Assembly (NCBI RefSeq): GCF_001586275.1
Contig: NZ_CP014545.1
Coordinates: 62,001 to 126,000 of the forward strand
Direction: 5' to 3'
Source: Sphingorhabdus sp. M41
GTDB taxonomy: Bacteria; Pseudomonadota; Alphaproteobacteria; Sphingomonadales; Sphingomonadaceae
Length of the DNA: 64,000 bases
Shown: positions 33,541 to 43,257 of the stretch, one piece after another
How positions within the stretch are numbered: position 1 is the stretch's first letter
Layout of the letters: each line of letters starts with the position of its first letter
Notes under the pieces: generated by a model
Databases searched by the model: none
What the model saw: only the letters and a program-made list of their open reading frames with translations
What the model was told of the DNA's origin: nothing
Translations under genes and position numbers: made by a program

Positions 33541-36201
33541 ATGAAATTCAAATCGAAAAAAACTGCTCTGTGTCTGGCGTCCGCAGTAACAGCGCTCGTC
33601 GCTTGTCCGGGAGTTGCCTATGCTCAGGATCAGGATGACGCTGCAACGGTTGATCACAAAACCATCGTAGTCACCGGCTCGCTCATCCGCGGCGTGGAAG
33701 CTACGGGTTCGCAATCAATCGCTCTGGACGAAGACGCGATCATCGAGAGTGGCGCTTCGACGACCAATGAATTGCTCGGCGAAATTCCTCAGATAGCCAC
33801 TTTCAACAACCGGTTTGATAATGATCCGCGGGCCGCAGACAGGTCTGAAATTTCCCGTCCCAATCTTCGCAATTTGCCGGGGGTTGATGCTGCTACCGGC
33901 GCGACAACGCTCATTCTGGTTGACGGTCACCGCATGACGCCAATGGGGGTCAGTCAGGCATCCTTCGATCCCGATTTCATCCCGCCCGGCGCAATCCAGC
34001 GCCTTGAAGTCATCACCGATGGCGGATCCTCTCTTTACGGTGCCGACGCGGTTGGCGGCGTGATCAACTTTATCACGAGAAAGAGTTTCGACGGCATTCA
34101 GGTCGATGGCGGCTACGACTTTGGCGATAATTACAGCGCCTGGAACGCCGGGATCACGGCGGGAATCAACTGGGATCGCGGAGGTGCATTTTTCACCTAT
34201 TCGACTTACCAGCGCGACGAAATCTCGAACAAAGACAGAAGCTATGGCGCGCGCGGCAACTGGAATGCCGACGGTACCGTGCTGACCCCTTCAGGCACCG
34301 AATGTCTGGTGCCGGTTGGCGAGATTGTAACCTGGGCCAATTTTGGTGCGGGTTGGACGAGCAACCCGGCGGCAGCGGCTCTGGGCGTGAAGCGCACACC
34401 CGTGGGTTCACCCTGTGACATTGATGGAGAAAGTGCATTATTGCCCAAACTCTCCCGTCACAGCGCCCTGTTTGGCCTGACCCAGGAATTGTCGGATAAT
34501 CTGACATTTGAAGTGAAAGCCAATTACGGTGAATCTTCGGTTCGTTTTTCCAAATATCCGCTGGGCGATACGATCTCCGGGGCAAGCCCGAATACCCTGA
34601 TGATTCCCGGGGCCTTTGGCGATACATATGATGTGGCCTCGGTCGGTTTTTCCTACGGCGCGAATGCCGCCTATGTTGATCGCCAGCAGACACAGGATTT
34701 GCAGGTCTACGGCATTACACCTGAATTTACCTTCGATGCCGGCGGCGGATGGCAGATAAAAACCACTGCCTATTTCGGAGAATCGCAATCAAGCAGAGTG
34801 CTGCCTGGTTCTGATCGGGCCAAGCTGACCAACTATGTAAATACCGGTGCGCTCGATCCCGGAAATGTTGCTGCTGCCAGCGCTGCTGTGATCACGGACA
34901 TACTCAATTTTGAAACCGCCGGTGAATCTGTGCAGGACCTGTTCCTGGTCCGAACGATTGTCGACGGGGGATTGTTCGAACTGCCGGGTGGAACAGTAAA
35001 AGCCGCTGTCGGTGTTGAATATAACCGTGATCGGGCAAAATTGCGGGAAGGCGATGTCACTATCGGCGGAATCGCGAACCAGCCGTTCCGGCAAGCATCG
35101 CGCAATGTCAAATCGGTGTTTGGTGAACTCTCCATACCGGTATTCTCCATGCTGGATCTGTCACTGTCCGGTCGATATGATGACTACAGCGATTTTGGCG
35201 ACACGTTCAATCCGAATATCGGGTTCAATTTCACACCCGTCGACAGGCTGAGAATCTTTGGCCATTGGGGCGAATCGTTCAATGCGCCAACCGCGCTGGA
35301 CAGTGTCCGGACGGCCAATGCGAGATTCATTGCCGGTGCCGTACTAGGGGTGCCGGATCCTAACGGCGAGATCACCAGCGCTCCCGGCGTTCTCATCGAT
35401 CCTACACGGGATGACGTCTTGCTCGTTGAAGGTTCGGGCGGAGCCTTGAAGCCTCAGACCGCCGAAACATGGTCCGTTGGTTTTGATTTTGAACCGGTCG
35501 ATAATCTGAAATTTGGTGCGAATTATTACGACATTGATTTCACCAACATTTTGGGCGCGGTTAACCCTCAGTTGGCGTCGGTCGTTCTGTTGAACCCGGA
35601 AAAGTTCATCTTCAACCCGACTCAGGCTGACCTTGATGCATTTCTTGCGGCGTCTGAAAATGGTACGCAATTTGCCGGGATTAATGTCGCAGATTTGGCT
35701 CTCATCATTGACCGGCGTGTTGCAAATATCTCCAAGGCACGTCTGAAGGGTCTGGATTTCTCGGCCAGTTATTTGGTCGAGACAGGCTTCGGTGATGTCA
35801 GCTTTGGGGTGGCCGGAAACAAACTGTTCACCTTCGATATCACGGACTCCGGCACCACGGTCGATCAACTTGAATTCGACGAACCCGATTTTAATATCGC
35901 GGGTAATATCGGTTTGAGGGCTGGTGGTTTTACCGGCAGGGTTACCGTGAAACACACCGGTGGATTCGATACCAACACCGCTGTGAACCAGACAAAAGTC
36001 AGCAGCTTCACCGTTGCCGACCTATATCTCGGTTATGAATTCCCGGAAGGTTCGGGCATTGCCGACGGTCTGGCGCTGCGGGTGAACGTGGACAATATAT
36101 TCGACACCGATCCGCCAGTCTTCCGTCAGCAGCGGAACCTCAACTATAGCGGCTTCACGCTGGGACGCATTTTCAAGCTGAGCTTGTCCAAGAAATTCTG
36201 A
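33541..36201 (+). CDS. TonB-dependent outer membrane receptor, second
   Basis: This is an 886-residue receptor with a signal peptide (ASAVTALVACPGVAYAQ) and TonB box TIVVTGSLIRG. The plug contains LILVDGHRM and IERLEV-like IQRLEVITDGGSSLYGADAV (about 155-175). The barrel ends SGFTLGRIFKLSLSKKF with terminal Phe. The GSxIRG plus LLxxIPQ style is that of the large sphingomonad/Caulobacter receptor group for oligosaccharides and hydrophobic compounds. The sequence is clearly different from the 19001 receptor. It is divergent from the SDR-MFS operon and followed by a terminator. Confidence 0.92.
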   Translation: MKFKSKKTALCLASAVTALVACPGVAYAQDQDDAATVDHKTIVVTGSLIRGVEATGSQSIALDEDAIIESGASTTNELLGEIPQIATFNNRFDNDPRAADRSEISRPNLRNLPGVDAATGATTLILVDGHRMTPMGVSQASFDPDFIPPGAIQRLEVITDGGSSLYGADAVGGVINFITRKSFDGIQVDGGYDFGDNYSAWNAGITAGINWDRGGAFFTYSTYQRDEISNKDRSYGARGNWNADGTVLTPSGTECLVPVGEIVTWANFGAGWTSNPAAAALGVKRTPVGSPCDIDGESALLPKLSRHSALFGLTQELSDNLTFEVKANYGESSVRFSKYPLGDTISGASPNTLMIPGAFGDTYDVASVGFSYGANAAYVDRQQTQDLQVYGITPEFTFDAGGGWQIKTTAYFGESQSSRVLPGSDRAKLTNYVNTGALDPGNVAAASAAVITDILNFETAGESVQDLFLVRTIVDGGLFELPGGTVKAAVGVEYNRDRAKLREGDVTIGGIANQPFRQASRNVKSVFGELSIPVFSMLDLSLSGRYDDYSDFGDTFNPNIGFNFTPVDRLRIFGHWGESFNAPTALDSVRTANARFIAGAVLGVPDPNGEITSAPGVLIDPTRDDVLLVEGSGGALKPQTAETWSVGFDFEPVDNLKFGANYYDIDFTNILGAVNPQLASVVLLNPEKFIFNPTQADLDAFLAASENGTQFAGINVADLALIIDRRVANISKARLKGLDFSASYLVETGFGDVSFGVAGNKLFTFDITDSGTTVDQLEFDEPDFNIAGNIGLRAGGFTGRVTVKHTGGFDTNTAVNQTKVSSFTVADLYLGYEFPEGSGIADGLALRVNVDNIFDTDPPVFRQQRNLNYSGFTLGRIFKLSLSKKF

Positions 36202-36230
36202 GTTCGGAATTTTAATCGATAAGCCGAAAA

Positions 36231-36272
36231 GCCCGGCCAGAGTCCTCTCACTCTGGCCGGGCTTTGTTTTTT
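36231..36272 (+). terminator. Terminator after the second TonB receptor
   Basis: A perfect 12-bp stem GCCCGGCCAGAG/CTCTGGCCGGGC with an 8-base loop is followed by TTTGTTTTTT. The T-run ends only 14 bases before the next start codon (36286). Confidence 0.92.
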
Positions 36273-36285
36273 GCAGGAATTGAAA

Positions 36286-37140
36286 ATGACCAAGAAAATC
36301 GCTCTGGTAACCGGAGCAAGCAAGGGGCTGGGGCGCGGAATCGCCCGGGCGCTGGGGTCAAAAGGGATGACTGTCTATCTCTCCGGCCGCGACGAGGCCG
36401 CTCTGGAAGCGGCCGTAGAAGAAGTAACGTCTGCGGGCGGGCAGGGTGTCGTTGCCCGTTGCGATCATAGTGACGATCAGCAGGTGAAGGCAATGTTCGA
36501 TCGCATAGCGAACGAACAGGGCCGGCTCGATCTTCTGGTCAACAACGCCGCTGCCGTGCACGCACAGGAACTGGCGGCACCGGGCCCGTTCTGGGAAAAG
36601 GACCTGAAGCTGGTCGACATGATCGATGTCGGCCTACGCTCCAATTATGTCGCCAGTTTTTATGCCGCTCCGTTGATGATCAAGAGCGGCGCATCGCTGA
36701 TCGTCAATATTTCCTTCTATGGCGCTGCAAGCTATTTCCATGGCCCGGCTTATGGGGCTGCCAAGGCAGGCACCGACAAGATGGTGCACGATATGGCGAT
36801 CGATTTTGCCGACACCGATGTCAGCGTGGTTTCGCTGTGGCCCGGCTTCATCCTGTCGGACATGATCAAGGCGCTGCCGGAAGAGCATAAAAGCCCGGCG
36901 TTGAAAGCGATGCTGCCGAAATTTGAAACACCCGAATTTTCGGGTCTGGTCATTGCTGCGCTGCTCGAAGATCAGGACCGCAAAAGCCATTCCGGCAAGG
37001 CGCTGATCGGAGCGCGCCTCGGCAAAAAATATGGCATCGCCGATCTCGACGGCAAGCAGCCGCGGGACTGGTCGGAATTACATGGTGAACCGCTTGCGTT
37101 TTTCACCGCACCCGCAAAACCCGAGGAGCAGAAATCATGA
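36286..37140 (+). CDS. Short-chain dehydrogenase, DHRS1-like
   Basis: The ATG at 36286 follows AGGAA by six bases; an upstream TTG frame overlaps the terminator and is rejected. The 284-residue SDR has VTGASKGLGRGIA (cofactor loop), NNAA, Ser in VNISFYG and YGAAK (active site). It ends in a longer tail about 40 residues past the core. The order of motifs (FWEKDLKLVDMIDVGLRSNY) matches human DHRS1-like SDRs and the paralog at 56652. The stop overlaps the next start (ATGA), so the two genes are coupled. Confidence 0.88.
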   Translation: MTKKIALVTGASKGLGRGIARALGSKGMTVYLSGRDEAALEAAVEEVTSAGGQGVVARCDHSDDQQVKAMFDRIANEQGRLDLLVNNAAAVHAQELAAPGPFWEKDLKLVDMIDVGLRSNYVASFYAAPLMIKSGASLIVNISFYGAASYFHGPAYGAAKAGTDKMVHDMAIDFADTDVSVVSLWPGFILSDMIKALPEEHKSPALKAMLPKFETPEFSGLVIAALLEDQDRKSHSGKALIGARLGKKYGIADLDGKQPRDWSELHGEPLAFFTAPAKPEEQKS

Positions 37141-37919
37141 TTGAAGCGATGCTGGTCGTCCTGACCAACGCTGTCGAAGGGCGGGATGCCGATTTCAATG
37201 ACTGGTACAGCAATATCCATGCGCGCGACACGATGCGGATGCGCGGCGCTCTGGCCCAGCAACGCTTTCGCTTTGCCGAGGAACAGGTGCAGGATTTTGC
37301 CGACCCCTTTCCGGCTCAATATCTGGCACTCTACGATGTCTATGATGCTGTCTGGCTCACCCAGGAACATATCGACCGGGCGCGCACGCCCTATATGATT
37401 GTCGAGGATTCACTCGATATGTCGCGGCTGGACGATTTCTTCTATTTCCCGCTGCACTTCCGCGACAAGAAACCGCGCACATTTTCCAATTGCGGTGTGG
37501 TGCTCGAGCAGATGCAGACAAAACCTGGCCAGGAAGCGGCGTTTCGAGAATGGTATGGAGACGTCTATATGGCGGACAGATTCCGGCAAGACGGTATTGT
37601 CTCCAGCGCATTTTTGGGTTTCGAAGATTACGGACAGATGATGCCGTTCCCGCCCGGCCATGATCATGTCGCTATCTGGCGGCTGGAAGATGAAAACGCG
37701 CGGGACGCCTGGCGGGGAAGCAGCCCGTTGGCGGACTGTCCGTTCATCGAGACGGACAAGACCGCAATCAGTTGCTGGGATGTGGCCTCGAAACGGATCA
37801 TCAAGGACGATGTCACTTATCCGGATTCGGCCTCTCTGGCGAAGGAAGAGGCGGCGCGTGCACGGATCAAGGCGCAGAATTCGGTGCTGGTCAGTGCCAA
37901 ACAGCGGATCAAGGATTGA
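37137..37919 (+). CDS. EthD-like dimeric alpha/beta-barrel protein, two repeats
   Basis: The 260-residue protein has no clear enzyme motif. It reads as two ferredoxin-like halves. The first (about 3-112) has AMLVVLTNAVEGRDADFNDW and LALYDVYD; the second (about 120-225) has GVVLEQMQTKPGQEAAFREW and HVAIWRLEDE. The repeated 'hydrophobic strand ... FxxWY' pattern is typical of EthD/DABB proteins that bind or isomerise aromatic or polyketide-like ligands. The C-terminal 35 residues are charged and helical. It is coupled to the DHRS1-like SDR and probably works in the same pathway. Confidence 0.6.
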   Translation: MIEAMLVVLTNAVEGRDADFNDWYSNIHARDTMRMRGALAQQRFRFAEEQVQDFADPFPAQYLALYDVYDAVWLTQEHIDRARTPYMIVEDSLDMSRLDDFFYFPLHFRDKKPRTFSNCGVVLEQMQTKPGQEAAFREWYGDVYMADRFRQDGIVSSAFLGFEDYGQMMPFPPGHDHVAIWRLEDENARDAWRGSSPLADCPFIETDKTAISCWDVASKRIIKDDVTYPDSASLAKEEAARARIKAQNSVLVSAKQRIKD

Positions 37920-37932
37920 ACGCGATCTCCGT

Positions 37933-38316
37933 TCAGGCTTGAGCGATCAGGGGAACAAGCTTCTCGATCACAACCAGAGGGTTGAAATGTTCGGCAACCG
38001 ACCGGATGCGTCCGTCACTGATGCGGAACACAAAGACATAGGTGTTTTCATAGTCTGACCCGTCGACCAGCCTGGCAGTCGCTCGTGCTTCGGCCACGGC
38101 ACGATTGTCTTCTGCCGTTATCGAATCGATCGTGAACCGGATCGATCCGCCGGTCAATTTTGCCAGTAGCGGGATCGCGCCCTGATATTGCTCTTTCGCC
38201 AGCGAGCCCTGCGTGGTCGTCCAGGCGGTAAAATCATCAGCCAGCAGGTCATCGGGCAGCGCTCCTGCCTCTATCGCCGCGAAATAGGCGCGGACTATGC
38301 GATGGCTTTCTTTCAT
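37933..38316 (-). CDS. SnoaL/NTF2-like protein, copy 1
   Basis: The 127-residue protein starts at MKESHRIVRAYFAAIEAGAL; an open frame reaching to 38547 is part of the upstream flavoprotein gene in another frame. The NTF2-like cone fold is suggested by the N-terminal helices (YFAAIEAG), LLADDFTAWT, the strands GGSIRFTIDSITAEDNRAVAEA and IRSVAEHFNPLVV. SnoaL-like proteins bind small hydrophobic ligands and may be isomerases or cyclases. It is the last gene of a four-gene operon with the Rieske oxygenase. Confidence 0.78.
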   Translation of the reverse strand: MKESHRIVRAYFAAIEAGALPDDLLADDFTAWTTTQGSLAKEQYQGAIPLLAKLTGGSIRFTIDSITAEDNRAVAEARATARLVDGSDYENTYVFVFRISDGRIRSVAEHFNPLVVIEKLVPLIAQA

Positions 38317-38335
38317 GATCTTCCCGTCCGGTTCC

Positions 38336-40051
38336 CTAGCTGTTGACGAGCGCCGATGTCCCGCTGTTGTCCCGGATCGTCTCGGCTGCCCGCAGGCCGG
38401 AAAAGACACAGTCGCCCAATGACAATCCGCTGACATAATAATGGGAACAGACACCGACAGCCGTTCGCCCGGCCGCATAAAGACCGGGGACAATGCCGCC
38501 TTCGTTGGAGAGCACCTGACCGGTCTCCTCGTCAACCAGCAGCCCACCCATGGTCAGCGCCGGAATGGGGGAGACTTTCAGCGAATCGCCAATGTCGGTC
38601 GCAAAATAGGGTCCCGTGTCGATAGTACGGCGATATTTTTCGGACTTGCCGAGCGGATCGGGTTCGCCCTTTGCGATATGGTCATTATAGCTGTGGATCG
38701 TCTCCGCCATCACGTCGGCGGGAACACCGATCTTGGCTGCCAGTTCCTCGAGCGTTGGGGCGCTGACCGTATAATCCTTCTGTGTCGCGCGGAACTGGAT
38801 CTTCTGGAACAGCATCTTGTCCATGCCATCGATTTCTTCCTGGACCATCTGTTGCAGGGGCTGATCCATGATCATCCAGCCCTTCCCGCCTGCCTTGGAA
38901 AACACGGCTTCGCCGGTTCTTGCGCCATAATATTCCTCGCCGACAAGCCGCTTGCCATCCGGACCGACGGTACAGCTTTTCACCCAATTCTCGGGTTGAT
39001 AGAGGAATTTCCAGGCCGAGATCCTGTCGAGCGAACCGGTCTGGCCACCGACCGACATGCCGAGCTTGATGCCTGATCCGTCGTCGGCGATGGTTCCGAG
39101 CGGATGGGATTTCAGATAGTCCGGCGCGGTTTTCGCCATCATGGCGCGATTGTAGGTAAAACCGCCCGCAGAAAGCACCACAGCCTTCCGCACGCGGATG
39201 CGAAGCGTCCGGGTCTTTTCCGCTTCGAGCTTCATGATCGTGCCCTGCAACTTGCTGGTCAGACCCAGGACCGAGGCAACGATATTGTTCACCAGCGCCA
39301 TCGCCTTGCTGTGGCGCCAGGCGGCGAAGCCGGACGGCATGCGCTGGACTTCAATCCCGATCACCGCGCCCTCGCCGTCAACGATCAGCCGGGTCGCGCG
39401 TGTCTGGCGAAAGAAACGGACATTGGGTTTTTCTTCCATCGACCGGAGGAGCGGCGGCAGCAGATACTGGCCGGACAATTTGGTCGGTTCGCCGCCACCT
39501 TCCGGCTTGGCCCGGTGGCCGCGCGGAGCCGGCGTCGCGCGCTCGCGTCCCGGAACCGTCAGCTCGTTGCCGGAATAATAGAGCGAGGCATCGTTGGGGT
39601 AGGAGGTTTTCTGTTCGGTGGCCGGTCCGCCGAACCGCGCGCCATAGGTTTCCAGCCAGTCCTGAAAGGAGGCGCTGGCTTCGGAGAAACGGCGTACCGT
39701 TTCGGGGCGCACGATGTCGCCGGTTTCAAAGCTCAGGTAATTGGCCATATTTTCCGGGTCATCAGTGATCCCGGCTTCTTTTTGTGCTTTCGTGCCCCCG
39801 CCCATATAGATGACGCCGCCGGACAGCTTGCTGGCGCCGCCGCCTTCTCCGCGGTCAATGGTGATTATGTCGAGCGCGGAATCTTCAGAGGCGCGCAAGG
39901 CAGCGCAAACTCCTGCCAGACCAACGCCGACCACCAGCATATCGCAACTCTCGTCCCAGGACAGGGCATCGGGATCGGCAACCACTTCTGCCGGTTCGAC
40001 CCGGTTGGAGGTCGGGGTCAGGTCGTCGAGAAATTGATGGTCGGGCTTCAC
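38336..40051 (-). CDS. FAD-dependent dehydrogenase of the KstD/fumarate reductase flavoprotein family
   Basis: The 571-residue protein has the FAD-binding loop DMLVVGVGLAGVCAALRASE near residue 36 and IDRGEGGGASKLSGGVIYMGGG near 65. A late LYAAGRTAVGVCSHYYVSGL closes the FAD site and contains the Tyr-rich active-site region seen in 3-ketosteroid delta1-dehydrogenases. It probably introduces a double bond next to a ketone or carboxyl, with the electron acceptor unknown. It sits between the CoA ligase and the SnoaL gene on one strand with gaps of 18-19 bases. The steroid-type substrate is inference. Confidence 0.8.
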   Translation of the reverse strand: MKPDHQFLDDLTPTSNRVEPAEVVADPDALSWDESCDMLVVGVGLAGVCAALRASEDSALDIITIDRGEGGGASKLSGGVIYMGGGTKAQKEAGITDDPENMANYLSFETGDIVRPETVRRFSEASASFQDWLETYGARFGGPATEQKTSYPNDASLYYSGNELTVPGRERATPAPRGHRAKPEGGGEPTKLSGQYLLPPLLRSMEEKPNVRFFRQTRATRLIVDGEGAVIGIEVQRMPSGFAAWRHSKAMALVNNIVASVLGLTSKLQGTIMKLEAEKTRTLRIRVRKAVVLSAGGFTYNRAMMAKTAPDYLKSHPLGTIADDGSGIKLGMSVGGQTGSLDRISAWKFLYQPENWVKSCTVGPDGKRLVGEEYYGARTGEAVFSKAGGKGWMIMDQPLQQMVQEEIDGMDKMLFQKIQFRATQKDYTVSAPTLEELAAKIGVPADVMAETIHSYNDHIAKGEPDPLGKSEKYRRTIDTGPYFATDIGDSLKVSPIPALTMGGLLVDEETGQVLSNEGGIVPGLYAAGRTAVGVCSHYYVSGLSLGDCVFSGLRAAETIRDNSGTSALVNS

Positions 40052-40069
40052 GCAAAATACTCCTGTGGA

Positions 40070-41560
40070 TCAGTCGGCTGCGACATCGGCAAATAATTCG
40101 CAAAGCGCGGGCCGATGCACCTTGAACGACAGCGTCTTGGGCAATTCGTCGACGAAGCGCCAATGCACCGGAATATGCGTTGCCATCACATGTTCCCGCA
40201 AATGGGTTTCGATCGCGTCCGGGCCAGGGGCGTCATGTCCCGGCTTGATCTGGATCGCAGCGCCCGGAACTTCGCCCAGCCGACGGTCCTTAACGCCGAC
40301 CACGCCGGCGGCGGAAATGTCGGGATGCAGCAACAGCGCCCGTTCGATGGCTTCGGGCAATATCTTGAACCCGCCGCGGATGATCGCGCCGTCGGCCCGG
40401 CCGCGCAGATAGAGGAAACCGTCTTCGTCAATCATGGCAAGATCCGAAGTGCGGATCCAGTCCGGACCGATACGCGGGGAAATGACTTCCAATATCCCTT
40501 CGCTGGCCAGGGGCAGTTCTTCTCCGCTCTCCGCGTCGGTCACGCGCAATTGCGCGCCACCGATCGGGCGGCCGACGCTGCCGATCTTGGTGTTTCCGAA
40601 CTCCTCGATATCCTTGAGGCTGGTGGACGTTACCGGTCCGCCAAATTCGGTTGCGCCATAGGAGATCAGGATCGGGATGCCATAATGATCCTCGAACGCG
40701 CGCTGGACCGACGGGTCGAGCGGAGCAGCGCCGGTGCCGATGGCCATCAGGCCGGCGAGTTCCTCTTTCGGAACATCCGCATCAAGCACCATCTGCACGC
40801 CGGCCGGCGGAAGACCGGAAATTTTCGGCTGATAAGTCGCGATGAATTCGCGCCATTTGGCAAGGCTGAAACGATCGTGCAGCACCGCCCGATGTCCGCG
40901 CAGGAAAGTTGGGATGGTCGAATAGATGCCCGAAATATTGCCGATCGGCATGTACAGCAACATGGGCGGCTGGCTCGCCGCGTCACTCGCCTGCTGGTTG
41001 CCGGTCGTGCCGCCTGCCAGCAATTTTTCGATCATAGCATATTCGACGGGGAATTGTTTGGGCGGGCCGGTGGTACCGCTGGTCAGAATTTCAACGCGCG
41101 GTTCGCCGGCCGGGTTGATATTTGCTTTTTCATTGACGGTTTCCAGTCCCGGAACAGCGTCCGCTGCAAGCTCGTCGAGCGCGATACCGGCATAACCAAA
41201 GCCCTGCATCGCTTCCACGACTTCAGGCTCGAATTCCTGCGCTGCGGCGACCACTATCGGCGATGCAAGGCGCTCAATGTCTCTGATGATCCCGGCAGGC
41301 GACTGGAAGGCATAAACCATCCGGATCGTGCGACCCTGCGACAGCAGGGTGAAAAGCGCGGCAATCGCCCATGGACGGTTGCGCGGGATGAAGGTGACCG
41401 GCGCATCGGCCGCCACGCCGCTGGCGTCGAGCAGATCGGTCAGCCTGTCTCCAAGCTGGCACAGATCGTCCCAGCCGTACCATTTCCCCTCGAACTCCAC
41501 GACCTCGGTCCCGCCGGGACGGGCCAGAAGTTCGGAACATAGTCTGGGAAGTTCACTCAT
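40070..41560 (-). CDS. AMP-dependent acyl-CoA ligase, short form
   Basis: This is a 496-residue ANL ligase. VEILTSGTTGPPKQFPVEYA is the phosphate loop (near residue 158), ISYGATEFGG the acid loop (near 300), and RTSDLAMIDEDGFLYLRGRADGAI the hinge (near 375). A late LPKTLSFKVHRPAL carries the candidate catalytic Lys. It activates a carboxylic acid to a CoA ester. Its ATG overlaps the stop of the Rieske gene, so the ligase is translationally coupled to the oxygenase, suggesting that the two act on the same compound. Confidence 0.85.
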   Translation of the reverse strand: MSELPRLCSELLARPGGTEVVEFEGKWYGWDDLCQLGDRLTDLLDASGVAADAPVTFIPRNRPWAIAALFTLLSQGRTIRMVYAFQSPAGIIRDIERLASPIVVAAAQEFEPEVVEAMQGFGYAGIALDELAADAVPGLETVNEKANINPAGEPRVEILTSGTTGPPKQFPVEYAMIEKLLAGGTTGNQQASDAASQPPMLLYMPIGNISGIYSTIPTFLRGHRAVLHDRFSLAKWREFIATYQPKISGLPPAGVQMVLDADVPKEELAGLMAIGTGAAPLDPSVQRAFEDHYGIPILISYGATEFGGPVTSTSLKDIEEFGNTKIGSVGRPIGGAQLRVTDAESGEELPLASEGILEVISPRIGPDWIRTSDLAMIDEDGFLYLRGRADGAIIRGGFKILPEAIERALLLHPDISAAGVVGVKDRRLGEVPGAAIQIKPGHDAPGPDAIETHLREHVMATHIPVHWRFVDELPKTLSFKVHRPALCELFADVAAD

Positions 41561-43257
41561 TCGCCTTCTTTCAGGCCAAGCCGCTGCTCATAACGGTCAT
41601 GGAAGGCGCGGATGATCGATTCCTGATAGGCGCCGTATATGACATGGGGCGGATTTTTGGTCTTGAGCCCCTTGTGGACCTCGGTGATATTGGCCGTATC
41701 CTGATCGAAAATCCGCGCGAGCGTGCCCAGATCCTCGCATGATACCCAGGGCTCATCCGGATCAATCATCTGCAGTTTTGCGGCAGGCGGCTTGGGCTTG
41801 TCCTTCGGCCACGGAGCGAGCAGCATCGTGTCCAATATGCATTCATCCGGATTGTCGCCATGGGGACGGAATCGATAGACGATCCGGGCCCAGCCACCCC
41901 ACGGACTGAAATTGGGGAACAGATTGTTGAACGTCTGTTCGATCAGCTCGATATCGGAATATTCTTCTACCTCGTCGCCGATCAGGCTGCGCAGATATTC
42001 GGCGTTATAGTCAGCCATCATGCGGAATATGTCGAGCGTGCGTTCCTTGGGCAGGATCATGCCGCGCTGCGGGCTCGATCCACTTGCATTGATATGGCCC
42101 AACCGCCCCCAGTTGCCGAACACATCATAGCGTGTCTCGGCCAGATCCCCGCCCTGCAGCAGCAATTGCGGGTGAGTGGCGATCGAGTGATAGGCTTCGA
42201 GGAATGCCTCCTGCATCAGTTTCCAGTTGGCCTTGATCACCTTGCCGACGTGCAGCATCTTGTAGCGGTTTTCGAGCTTGTTCTTCTTGTAATGCTCAAG
42301 CATCTCCGGCCCGGCATAATCCTCGAATGATTCGCCATCAGGATCGGGATTGATGAAAATGAAGCCGGCCCAATGCGCTACTCTGGCTTCGGTCAGATCG
42401 CCATCGGTTTCCCGAATGTCCGGGAAATCCCATTCGCAGGTCAATTCCTTCATCTTGCCGTCGATGCCCCAGCTCCAGCCATGGAAGGGGCAGCGGAACA
42501 TTGCCGCTTTCTTCCCGTCCCGCTCGCAGATTCGGCGGCCACGGTGGGGACAGGCATTGGCATAGGCCTTGAATTCATTTTCGCCGGTACGCGTCACGAT
42601 ATATTCGAGATCGGCAATCTTGTAGAGAATATGGTCGCCAACCTCTGGAATGTCATCGGCGCGGCAGGCCATCTGCCAGCATTTCTTCCAGATATGCTCG
42701 ACCTCGAGATCATGAAAGCGTTGTTCATGGAAACGGCCGACCGGGACCTTCTTCGGGCCGCCGGGATAGGGGGCGGATTTCTTGTACACTTCGGGAACAA
42801 GATCGAGCTTGCGGTCATTCTCGACAAAATATTCCTGCGGCACATAAGCAGCGGAGCGTTTCCCCTCCTCCGTATCCTGACCCGGGTCCGGTACGTAGGG
42901 CGCAATGATCTTCGGCCTTTGCTGCGACTGGCCTTTGTCCTCATCGCTGGACACATTTTGAGCATCGCGTCCGGAGCCGGTTTTGAATTTCGCCGAAATC
43001 TGCTCGGCATGTTCAGGAGTCGGAGGCATTACCGACCAGAAAATGTCCTTCTCCGCCCGCATCGTCGGGCCGCCGATGTAGCGCAGGAAATGAATGTCCG
43101 CCTGGGTCAGGTCGCCTTCAATCCAGGTTCCGTCCCATTCGAACAGACCGGACTTGTTGCGCTGTTTGTCTTCGACACGGACCTTGCCGCCTTCGACCTC
43201 CTGATAGACGGCTCCGCTTATCGGGTGTGGTTCGCAACGCATTGGCTCATCCTCCAT
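41557..43257 (-). CDS. Rieske ring-hydroxylating oxygenase alpha subunit with long N-terminal extension
   Basis: The 566-residue protein has the Rieske motif at Cys236/His238 (ACPHRGRR) and Cys256/His259 (RCPFHGW). The mononuclear iron region is EAFLEAYHSIATHPQ, with the two His about 100 residues later. Ordinary alpha subunits are about 430-460 residues and put the first Cys near 85, as in the gene at 57704, so residues 1 to about 165 are an extra segment. Residues 1-90 look folded (GTWIEGDLTQADIHFLRYIG); residues 95-135 are polar and linker-like. No partner reductase or ferredoxin is adjacent. It is first in the operon with the ligase, flavoprotein and SnoaL genes. Confidence 0.88.
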   Translation of the reverse strand: MEDEPMRCEPHPISGAVYQEVEGGKVRVEDKQRNKSGLFEWDGTWIEGDLTQADIHFLRYIGGPTMRAEKDIFWSVMPPTPEHAEQISAKFKTGSGRDAQNVSSDEDKGQSQQRPKIIAPYVPDPGQDTEEGKRSAAYVPQEYFVENDRKLDLVPEVYKKSAPYPGGPKKVPVGRFHEQRFHDLEVEHIWKKCWQMACRADDIPEVGDHILYKIADLEYIVTRTGENEFKAYANACPHRGRRICERDGKKAAMFRCPFHGWSWGIDGKMKELTCEWDFPDIRETDGDLTEARVAHWAGFIFINPDPDGESFEDYAGPEMLEHYKKNKLENRYKMLHVGKVIKANWKLMQEAFLEAYHSIATHPQLLLQGGDLAETRYDVFGNWGRLGHINASGSSPQRGMILPKERTLDIFRMMADYNAEYLRSLIGDEVEEYSDIELIEQTFNNLFPNFSPWGGWARIVYRFRPHGDNPDECILDTMLLAPWPKDKPKPPAAKLQMIDPDEPWVSCEDLGTLARIFDQDTANITEVHKGLKTKNPPHVIYGAYQESIIRAFHDRYEQRLGLKEGE

